Shown: piece by piece, positions 40,201 to 52,200 of the stretch
Numbering within the stretch: the first letter of the stretch is position 1
Layout of the letters: each line of letters opens with the position of its first letter
Assembly (NCBI RefSeq): GCF_018320785.1
Contig: NC_054866.1
Coordinates: 39,223,000-39,286,999 of the forward strand
Origin: Cheilinus undulatus
Taxonomy: Eukaryota; Chordata; Actinopteri; Labriformes; Labridae
Reading direction: 5' to 3'
Length of the DNA: 64,000 nucleotides
Translations under genes and position numbers: made by a program
The notes under the pieces: generated by a model
Seen by the model: only the letters and a program-made list of their open reading frames with translations
Databases searched by the model: none
Told to the model about the DNA's origin: nothing

Positions 40201-43200
40201 AGCATGTCTTGTGTGTATTGATCACTCTTTGGCATGTTGTAATTATGATAAAAAGACAGAACTTCATGACCACTGACCTGGTAAGTCTACCTCAGCCATC
40301 ACAGTTTCATTGACGTGGTGAAGACAATAGAAGCGGCAGAAATCCCTTTTATAGTCACAACAGCAGACATCTGTCAGCCTGCTGTCTGTCCTCTAAGAAC
40401 AAGAACAATCACATTACACCTCACAAGACATTTCTGCTAGCTTGAGCTTGAGTTTGAGTTTGAGACGGTTCAGGTGAACTTCTGACCTCTTGTGTTTTTC
40501 TGTGCCTCAGGTTCCGATGGAGAACCGATCCTTGATATCACACGCAACGTCACCGGGGTCCTGGGAGAGGATGTGTACCTGAGGTGTAGCTATATGGGAG
40601 AGAGTAAGATCCTCAGTGCCTTGTGGAAACGTCAGATTAACTCAAAAGTTAAATCCAGGTCACGGGCAGGATTTGTTAATGATAAACTGTTCAGCAGCCA
40701 CCCTGATTTCTCTGAGCCTGACTCTGTCACCAACCTGACAGTGAGGATGAATGTGTCCAGTGTGGATGTAGAGGGAGAATACGTCTGTGAGTTTGAATTC
40801 GACGAGGCGTCTTTTTCGGACAGCGTTTTCCTCACTGTAGTAGGTAAGCAAAGTCAGTAGTGCAACTTTACTCAACTCTGTTAAGGCAGATATTCAATGA
40901 AAACATGCCACTTAAAGTGTTTCACATTGGGATGTAAGGTTGGAAATTTAGAAAAAAGACAATATATACTTTGCAAGACTAATAAATGACCAGTTTTATG
41001 ACAAAGCTTCAAGAAATGAATGGCTTAAAGATGTCTAATTTTGAGACAATATGACACAACAGAGATAGAGATATTTGAACAAAAATGTTATAGTTCTTTA
41101 ATTTATTCACAAAGTTAAATGTCATAAAAATAAGATTCTTAAAAAAAGACTGACCTTCATATTTGTGGGACACTTAATTTATACTTTATATAAAGATGGG
41201 CAAAGCATCTTTGCCTTCTGTGATTGTACAAAAATGAAGCCAACGTACCTCAAGCGTCATTCACCATTATTTAAAGAGAATGAGGCAGTAGCTATGGGCA
41301 ATAGGGGGAGCCCTGAATATTATGGCTTGACTTTTGGAGAGTAGTTATTGTTATGTCTATCTTTTTATACAGTTTATGATTCATGCAATAAGGGAAAAGA
41401 AGTAGAGGATTTAGATGATGTAACTGGAACAAAACATGGAAAAGATCTCTGTATAGGCCAACAGGCCTTGTGAATATGTAAGCAATTTTAGACACCAATA
41501 TAAATTTGTGTATTAAAGAGCTGTTTATTTGTTTATGTATTTACAGTTCGGCCTGAAATCCAGATTGAGGTGAGTGCAGAGACAATAAACGACACTCGTT
41601 ACCAATCAGTGTTGTGCTCTGCTGTCGGCGGCAGGCCTTTACCTGAGATCAGCTGGTTGGTTGGCAGCCTCCCTCCATCAGATCACCCTTTCACCGTACT
41701 GATGAATAAAACTCTTCACCCCAATGGTACCTCCACCCTGAGCAGCACCCTCCGCTTCCCCACCCACCTGCAGGACGAGGACAGTGTTGCCTGCGTGGTC
41801 CGACATCCGGCCCTCCCATCCCCCACAGTCACCACAGTGAGAGTGGAAACGTACGGTAAGCTCACGTTCACAGCTGAGGGTGTGTATGGCGTTTGTGCAT
41901 CTGTGTTGCCTGGACGTGACTGATTGTGTTGCATCAACACTTAGAGATTTTTGCAATCATGCATCATGACTCAGCATCTTACAACACAATAAGTTTCTCC
42001 TGCTGGTGTTTCAGGCATAGTTCCCTCTCTGTCTGCTCCACATACACGCTGACACTCCATAAATCACAATATACAGTGTGCATTAATGTGAGAGTGCACT
42101 CATTTACTGGCGATGGGCATTGAAAACCATAATGCAGTAACAATCTGTTAACAAATTAGTTAAAAACAATTCTCTGCAGTGAAGTCTTCCAGTTGGTGGC
42201 TGCAATTTTCACACTTCTCTTTTCTCTCTAATTTCACTGGACTGTTATGATGTGAAAAGCCAATTTACAATTATTCAGCTTCCCTTACACATCTTGCTTT
42301 TGTTTCTACAGTAGCCCTGAGAGGACATGCATCCATGAAATTTATTTTACTCAATTTTCCTGTGATAATGAGTACTTTCCAGATTACTTTCCAGATGTTT
42401 TCTTGACACCCTGACTTATTTATTTAACTATCGCAGGGTTGACGTTGCTGGACTTCCCATGAAAATGAGTTAATACCTTGAGATCTCAAGAAAACAACTA
42501 AATTAGCTTTTTATCATGGGAAAACAAGTCCTGTTATTACAAGATAGCAGGATTAATAAGTTGAGATCTCAAGAAAACAGCTGAAATGTTGTTATGTAAA
42601 TGTTGTCCTTGTGGGCTTCAATAATATTCAGCAAAAAAAGTTCTGGTGAGTCTATTTAATGCTGGCTTCTCTTCAACAACCAGTAGACAGACCATGATAA
42701 TGAATGGCTAACAACAGCTGAACAAGCCAGCATAGAGATTTTAGCACTTCAAGATCCAAATACTTCACTTAGAGGTCAATAGACAAACAAATGAAGCTGC
42801 AGCAAGCAGCCTGCATTTACATATATTTTGAGTGGATGCTAATGCCGCTCTATATGTCATGTTTATGAATGAGTAAAAAATGATAATTTATCAGTGTTGT
42901 ACTGTGATGTCTAACATAGTCAAAATGATTGGATGATTTAAGCAAGCAACTCTTAATAAATTCTGTTTTTTGGATGCATGGTAACAAATCCTCACTTTTT
43001 ATTGGCAGCAAACTGGTGTTGGTCCAAAATGGCTAACCAAAATATTAATGTTTCACAGTGTTGACCACATAATTTAGGCTTTCATTTTTCCATGCACCTC
43101 CCCTTATTTCACTCATCTGTGAGAGTATGTGACAAAACTATTTCAAAATTTAAAGTTAAACCAAACATGTACGGGTCAGGTCGGGTAGGACATTTTCAGC

Positions 43201-46200
43201 ACTACGTCGTGTCTACGTTGGTCCTGTACTGCAGTGTTAATTTTGACAGCTATTTTTAATCTTTGTCTCAGTCTTTTGATTACATGTCTTTTAGTTTAGT
43301 CACATTTTAGTCATTTCTGCCCTTTGTAGTTTTATCTAGTTTTAGTCGACAAAAACTCAAATGTTTTAGGCTGGGTTTAGTCCATAGAAAGTCGTCACAT
43401 TTTAGTCTTTACTCTTAGTCCAAGCATTTATTTTCTTGCCTAAATCTGGTTCCAAATCATGGTAGTGTGTTCTATGCACCCTGCCAAACCTGGGGTCCTT
43501 GCTTTCTACAGCTGAGAGGCAGAAGAGATACAGATGTATTGCATTGGACAGATGTACCCAAAGTGGAGAAATATCATGGATTTTTAAAATCAACAAAATT
43601 TAAATTACATTTTAGTCTAGTTTTAATCATCTTGACGAAAACTAAACTTACTTTTTTTTCCGGTTTAGTCATCACAGATCTATTTTTGTTAGTCTTAGTC
43701 TAGTTTTTGTCATGAAAAAAAAGGCTGTCGGGGAACATTTTTAGTCATAGTTTTAGTCGACGAAATTAACACTACTATACTGCTCTAGCCTTCTAATGGC
43801 CATTGTCCAGGCTTGTTCCAGGCTCATGCCCCATCTCTCCAGGTATCCCCCCAGCTATCCTCTCCATGACGCGCAGTTGCCCCCAACCTGAATCAGGCCC
43901 TGGAAGGAGTGCAATAAAACATGTTAAGAAAAAGAAAACAAAAAACATTTGTGCAGGTGGCCCAGGTTCAAATCTGGTCTACGGCTCCTTTCCCACATGT
44001 CTCTCCCCCTCTCTCTCATCCCTGTTTCAAACTCTACCCTCTGTCCACCTCAATAAATAAAGGCATAAAAAGCCTAACAACATATATTTAATTAATAGAT
44101 AAATAATAAATAAATACATAAAAAGGCAACTTTTCACAAAATAAGACTGTAATAGATTGTTCATATTAGCATAATGCAACATACACCTTACTGGTAAGAC
44201 CCCTTCAGCCTTGTTATCTAGATAATAATGCTCTTGTAATCTCAACTGGGTAGACTGGGTAGCATCGCCAATCGGACGTTCTGTACTTTTAGACCTCACA
44301 AACCACACTCTATATGATAACTGGGTCAATATTGGCCTGAATCCCCACTTCCAACCAGACTCAGCAAAGACCTCATTATCAGACGGTTCTTAGGTTTATT
44401 TAGCAAGATTATTCTGTGGTGTGTTACAATAAATTTTTTCCCCGCTCTAAACTTATTGGAGCTTTACGACTGAGATCCTAAATACTATACAATATTTACA
44501 ACCACACAGCCTATTGTTTGTGGTGAACACTGAGGACAGCTGAGCAATTGAACAGAGTAATAGGCCAATCAGGAGGCAAGCTGACTGAAGTTGGAAGTGA
44601 ACGATGGTAAACGGGAAGCATAAAGTTAGATGGAGATCAGAAGTAGAGGAGAAACTTTATTTGTGGCAATAAAAAGAGTGTTTAACTACGTGTACTTTAA
44701 TACACACACAAATTGACAATGGAGGGAGTTGTTTCTACATGGCAACTGCAATGGACGACGCATGTAGCTAATGGCTAACCACAGTAACCAAACTAACCAC
44801 AATTTCTTCACCCTTTAGTGATGTTTGTATTTTGAGAGACGAGACAAGGTCGAGACTCTGGTAATCAGTAGACAAAATTGGCTATCAGTATTATCTAATC
44901 CCATCCAAATGCATGCCCATTTACATGCCAGCAAGTTCAATTTCCCCTGAATTACCCCCTTGTAGTGTCAGGCTTTAGTTCTTATTGACTATCTTGTATT
45001 TGAAGCATAGATTATATTGAAGTCTTCCATACGAATGAAGCTTCTCTTTTTCTCTAGTCAATTTATCAGGTAACTTTTAATTTTTTGGCCATGTTTTAAT
45101 AGCCCTTTACTCTTCAGGCAGTCCAGAGTATCCAGATCCCTGCATGGATGTGATGAATATTCATACAGCAGACTATGTTAATGATTCTTTTAGCACCAGC
45201 CAGGACAGATACTGTAGCTCATTTGTCCATGAAAGATTCACAGTCCACTGAAATAATTGTCTAACTACAGTGGTTCAATCCACACAAAACAGTAACAGAT
45301 GGAAGGTTTAAAGTCAAAGCGCTTTAACTCACTTTAATTGTACATCCCCTTCCCCAACAACCAGCCATTACGAGGTGCTAGCTCATTCGTTTTACTCATT
45401 TGGGATGTTCTGCCTATTACATGACACCACTCATTTTATGTATTGGATAATGGACTTGATCTCGTCCTATTCTCTGTAAAAAAAAAAAGCCTGCGGTTCT
45501 CTCAGCGTTGTTCGGACAGCAGCTGGGCCAGACATCTGCTCTCAGCTGCAGCCCGGCCAACAGATGGGACAGGTGATAAGCCTAAGTCAGCACTCTGCTG
45601 AGCCCAAGCAGCAGCCCCTCATGGCTCATGTTTAGCTAACATTAAACTCATCCGGCCTCAGCTTCCTACTTAACAAAAACACCCTGAGCCTCAACTTGAT
45701 ATCTGACTTTTTAATTTGCTGGAAAAAACATTAGTTCTTGTGAAAGAATAACTCTTCTCGCCTGTCTTCCTGCCCTGCAGTGAGGCCAAATGTGACCATT
45801 AAAGCAGAGATGGTACAACGCGAAGGAAGTGACTTCTGGGTGGTCTCCTGTATTTCGTCTGGAGGGAGACCTGATACTGAAATCTCCTTGGCTTTGAACA
45901 GTGAAGAGGAGCAGCAGAGGGAGGACAGCAAAGACTCAGACACTCAAACAAGCTCAGCCATCCTCCCTGCAGACAAGGGCCGCAATGTCACCTGTGTGTT
46001 TGACCATCCCAAGTTTATGCACACAGTGTCACGAGTCATAACCCTGCCGTCGTTTTGTGAGTGCAGCCAAGGTGTTAGATTCAGAAGAGAACTTAATCTC
46101 GTTAGGTTTCTGTAAACAGTGATGTACTTTCTGTTCTGCAGTTATTTCAGAGGTTCAGCTGTACTCGGAGCCGCAAAGACGCAATGATGACTTTGAAGAC

Positions 46201-49200
46201 ATTGAATCTTTTGAGCTGCATGAAGGACAGAAAGATATCGTCATCAGCCTGCAAGTCATTGGGAATGTGCCACGTTACAATGTTACCTGCAATAAGTGAG
46301 TAAAAAATAGAAAGCCTGTGCAACAAAAAAGACTCTTTGACAGGTAGTAGAAGTGTGGAAATGATGATATCAAACTGCAAACGCTAACATTTTTGGAGTT
46401 TGACAAATGCTGGAAACTCAATTTTTTCCCACTTCCATGGAAGTTTGGATGAACACCCAGATCTCTGAGATGTTTGTCTTTGTGACCTCAAAGATCACCT
46501 AAAATCTTCTGACAATTCTAATTCTGTAACTTGCTCCAAAGTCATATCTTATGCCTTGTTTACATTTTGCATTAATAATGTGATGGATTGGTGCAGCATT
46601 GGCAGTATTGAAGGTGTTATACTGGACCATTATGGTGAAGAGGGAGCTGAGCCAGATGGCAAAGCTCAAACTGAGAGGAGACCCTAGGTAGACTCACGAC
46701 TTGCTGGAGGGATTATACATCTCATTATTATTATTATACTTTATGATTTCAAGTTGCAGCCTGATATCAGAACTCACTTACCACCTGATTTGCATACAAA
46801 AACCCATTTCCTTAGCTTGGGGGCGATGTAGCCAAAAGTTAAGAAGCTAGTAGTGCCTTTTTTAACAGTTTTTCTTCCTTATGCTGTCATAAACATGCTT
46901 TTAAAAGGACAAAGTGTTTGTAAGCTGAAATATTCATGCCCTTCTCTTATTACTGAACTGAGACAAATACTCTGTATCTCTAAATTGCCACAGTCCCCAT
47001 TACTCAGAGCAAGGCTGGATTTGCTTAGTTTCATGTCTGTTATCAGGTGGATCCATCTTGCAAAGTTTAAAGCTAAGATGTTTGCTAACATGTTTTCTTT
47101 ATTAAAAAATGAGCAAAGATCCTGAAAGCTTTTCTTGGTGTAAAAGATGACCAGCTTCAACAGGAGTTTGACTCATCAACTGGCTCCACTGAGAGTGAAC
47201 AGCAATAAAAGTAAAAAAAAAACAAAAAACAAAAGAAAAAAGTCACCTGCTCACATCCTATAGTTTATGCCACTGCATCATATATTTTGTTGCTCTAATT
47301 GGCTTGCAATAAATGTGACAGACAGAAAGTTTGTTCAAAGATTTTTTGAAAGGTTCTTCCCTTTCCCAACACCAGCAATGGACTGTTGCCCAGAAGGATA
47401 TGAAATATATTCTACACAATGGATATGTACAGTCATGTGACTAAGTTTTAGTCATGTAGAGTGCTAAGCATTCATCACAGGGTCTTATATGCTACAACCC
47501 AGGACTGGAGAGAGGGGGGAGGGCGACCAGAGTCAAACTCAACACATGTAGACACACACACATCTGATTCAAGTTGAACAGCATTTCTTGTTGTCCATGG
47601 CCATGCTTACTTGCTACATCCACCTTGTACACCACCCTAAAGGTGTAGACTATGTTATCTTTCAGCAGATTATTTTCATGCCCCTGGTAATATGCAAAGA
47701 CATTCAGAGCCCAACTTGGGTTGTGTCAATCCTCCTTCATGCCTGAGGCCAAATCCTACACTACCAAACCAATCTGTGTGAAGGCGTCTTTGACCATCTC
47801 TATATGGAGTCTGTGTGACTGGATATCAAATTGTTTCCGAAGAGCATAGAGGCACAAATCATTAAGGGATACCACTTGCCATCTGAATGCCCAAACGGAC
47901 ATAAATCCCTGCTAATGCATTGTATAAACAGGGTGTTAAAGTGACTGTGCATCTGCTGGTAGAGCCTCCAGATTTTGGAGAAACTTGTCTGAGGAGATCA
48001 GGCACTTTTTAAAATGTAATACTCTAAACACACTTGAACAAAGTTGATATATTCTTATATCACTTTTTTATCTGTGCTTTGGTTAGGTTTTTCTTATTCA
48101 TGTGCTGAAGCTTGAATTTGCATTTCTACAAACATGTTTGAAATGCTGCTTTATTATTTCATTATTTACTAAGCCGTGTTTCATATTTTACCCATGCAGA
48201 GTATCAATTTTCCTCTTTTTTTATGCATGTAAATCACCTTGTTTAAAAAAAAAATTACATGGTGAATGAAGTGACTGAAAGTCAGGACACCTTGACACCA
48301 GCTCATCAAGTCTTGATTTTTCGTGAGTTCTTCACCTTGTCCAATTGCTTTAATTTCAATTATCTGCTATGCACCAAATTGATCTTTCTTTTTGTAATTA
48401 TATTCTTATTTCTGCCATTTTGTACATACTGTATTTGCATACAGTGATGAGCCTCTTGTTAAACCAGGAAACATCTGATTATTTTATTTTTGCTTGCTAG
48501 TCTATTGTGGTTTTGCTGCCTTCTTTCATTTTTTTTTTATGTTTGAAAATGTGTCAGGCACAGGTACCACTTGTTTTTCTTTTCTGCATGTGTAAACTGA
48601 AACAACCTACGTATCCTGAGGAGGATGTGGTAATACGTCAATGGCACTAAACCACAAGTAATACACTACAAGAGCCAGATTTAAAAGTGTTTCCTGATCA
48701 AAATAACCTATTTTCAAGGTTTACCTTTAAATGTTTATATTGCTGAAAGTGAAGCATGAATTTCTCCTTGTTTGCTTGTGTTTTTCTGTAGAGATGACGG
48801 CCCCTTGACTGAGGGTGTGGAGCTCATTGGCAGCAACTTCACAGTTCAGGGTCCTTTGGAGCCTCGGCATGCTGGCGTGTATGAATGTCTCCTCTCCTAT
48901 CACCATCTTCAAGCTGCAATCAAGTTTAATATCACAGTTAATCCTCCAGTTTTAGAGCCTGGTGGGTGAAATTGGTTGCACACTATAATTTCATGTAACA
49001 TTCTGAATTTCCTGCGCTTTATGATGATAAAATATTAACATAGAGCTTCTCTCTCAGTTCCTCCTTCTATAAGAGTTGATGTGCAAACTAAAGATGGACA
49101 CCGGGTGATTGAGTGCTCAGCAGCTGATGCTGTTCCTGCAGCCAACATGTCCTGGCTCCTACCGGAGGGTGTGTCAGGAGTCTCTCGGTTCAATTTCACT

Positions 49201-52200
49201 TCTCATAATGGAAGCCACTCAGTCAGAGAAGTTTTACTCCTCCCTGCCTGCTCGCCTCGGGAGCTCTCTGCAGAGTGTGTGATAAATCACCCAGCGTTCG
49301 AGGAGCCACAGAACAGAAGTATAACACTCCCTCTTTGCGGTATGTTTAACAAATCGAGCAATGGTTGACTTGGTCTAAGTAGCAGACATATTTTCCAATG
49401 AAAGCCCACCATAGATTTAATCTTTTCCTCTAAAGAAACCCCTCTCTTCCTGTGGTTTCATTCCCACGCAGCTCACCCAAACATCACTGTCAACTCTAGC
49501 AGTGAATGGAGAGACGGTGACAAGTACATGACGGTGGACTGCTCTGTGGAGAGTGAAGCTACTGCAGCCTCCATAACGTGGCATGTTGGAGACCCTGACA
49601 GCAGCATCAGTCCTCTACCAGAGACTAAAGTTCACTCTGATGGTTTCGTATCTTCCCGTAGTTCAGTGCACTTTTTGTCCTCTTTGTATTCTGGTCACAA
49701 TCTGACCTGCACAGTGGAGCATCCAAGCCTGGAGGCATCAGAAAAAAGAACAATACACATTCCTGTGCCCAGTATGTTTCTTCTTCCTTTCTTTCACACT
49801 TTTCTCTATCTGACTCACACAGCCACTCATCCTCCTTCCTGTCATCCCTTGTTTTGTTTCCAGAAGCCCCTCAGCTGAGTGTGTCGGTTGTGAGACAGCA
49901 GGACTCTCAGCTCTGGTTGGCCGTGTGTGGCTGCAGAGGGGAGGGTATTGGGACAAACCTCACCTGGGATCTTCCTGAAAATGCCAAAGAACAAACATCC
50001 CTGCATGTAGAGTCCGAAGGCCGAGTCCTGAAAGCCAGGCTGACTTATCAGTTTCCACTGGACCTTCATGAGGGGCAAAGCCTGACATGTGTGTATCATT
50101 TGCAACATGAAGCCACAGAGAAGACCATTCACATTCCCAGATATTGTGAGCATATAAAATGAACACCTGCACATCTCTGAAAATGTCAAAAAGCCACAGT
50201 GATGCATTCATAGATCCAAAGATATGAGTTTCATCTTTCTTTTCTGCAGATATTTCCTCTTTGAAAGTCCTAAACCACACGACCTCTCTGAAAAATCGCT
50301 ACGGTGGTGAAGCCATCATACAAAGACTTTCTCTCCAGCAAAGTCAACACAACCAGAGAGTACTGCTGCAAGTCAAAGGCAATGTGCCAGAATACGACCT
50401 CAACTGTAAAAGGTTTGTGCTCATATTTATCATCTTCCATCTAATCCTCATGAGGAAACACCTGCACACAGAGTATACAGCACTAAAGTCAACTTTCTCA
50501 TGATTCAAAGAAGCTAAAGCACAACAATCTCTGCAATATGAACGTCACCAAATCTGAAAAAAGGTCCAAAATTATTTAGCTTCCCTGAAGTTTTCAAGTC
50601 ACTCAAAGCACTTTACACTTCTGCCCCAATAACACTGATGTAACTGATTGTTTAATATATATTCTTAATATTATTTTACCTTACTGAAGTCCTCTGATAG
50701 CAGGACTGCTATTTTGCACCAAAAACATCAAAATGAATTTCTTGTATGTGCAAATGTACTCAGTGATTCTGATTCTAATGTGAAAAGTGCAAGAGCCAGG
50801 ATGGAACCTACAGTTTTCTGATTAATGTAATGAGTGCACATCTGCTTCTAACAAATCAATGCTGATAAAAGCACACAATTAATGCACATTAACTCACGCT
50901 GCATATTCCAATCACATTTCATTAGAGCAAATTGTCAAGAAGTTTCCAAGCGGTTGTAAAGCAAATTAAGCTTCACATTTGTTGTGCAATTTTAAAGATC
51001 TGTGTCTTCAGTGGGAACAGATGGGTGTAACAAACAGATGAGAGAAGGCAGGAACTCCCACTGCAGACACTCAAGTCTAAGAATGTGTTTATGTAAAAAA
51101 AATTCTGATTACATGTCAAGGTTACCAGTGAAATTGATATTTTAAGTCCAGATAAATTATATGGACAAAAGTGTTTGGCCTAATCTTACTTATTGAACTC
51201 AGGCGTTTCAATCAGACCTGTTGCCACAGGTGTATAAATTCAAGCAGCTAGCCATGCAGTCTCCATTTGCAAACTTGTATGATACAAAATGGGTTGCTCT
51301 GAAGAGCTCAGGGATTTCAAGTGACTCTGTGATGGACGCCACCTTTGCAATAATACGGTTTGGGAAATTTCATCCCTGCTGAGCATTCCACAGTCAACTG
51401 TAAGTGATATTATCAGAAAGTGGAAGCATTTAGGAACAACATCAACTCAGCCATGAAACAGAGCCATGTAAAATCACAGAGTGAGTGCATGGTGTGCAAA
51501 AATCGCCAACGCTCTGCTGATTTTATAGCTGAAGAGTTCTGAACTTCCACAGGAATCAATGTAAGCATAAAAACTGTGCAACATGAGCTTTTTGGAATGG
51601 ATTTCCATGGCTGAGCAGCTGCATCGCCAAGTCCAATGCCAAGTGTTGGATGGAGTGATGAACTGAACTGTGGAGCAGTGGAAACGTGGAGTGATGAATC
51701 ATGCATCCTGTATGGCTGTCGGATGGGCGAGTCTGGGTTTGCCAGGAAAATATTACCTTCCTAACTGCATTGTGCCAACTGTGAAGTTTGGTGGGGCAGG
51801 GATAATGGTATGGGGCTATTTTTTCAGAATTTGGGCCAGGTCTCTTAAATCCAGTGAAGGACAATCTTAATGGTTCAGTATACCAAGACTTTTTGGACAA
51901 TGCTATGCTTCCAACTTCTTGGCAACAGTTTGGAGATACAGTTTTGTATCCCAACATGACTGTGCCCCAGTGCACAAAGCAAGGACTGTAAAGACATGGT
52001 TTGATGAGTTCTGTGTGGAAGAACTTGGCTGGCATGACAGAGCCCTAACCTTAACCCCACTGAGCAACTTTGGGATGAACTGGAATGGAGTTTGCGAGCC
52101 AGGCCTTCTTTTCCAACATCAGAGCCTGACCTCATAAATGCTCTTCAGAATAAATTGGCTCATATTCCCACAAGAGTGGGGGCTGTTATAGCTGCAGGGG

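Noticed and set aside
51556..52035. 159-codon minus-strand frame
   Set aside because: It is the antisense of the Tc1 transposase relic, which reads on the + strand.
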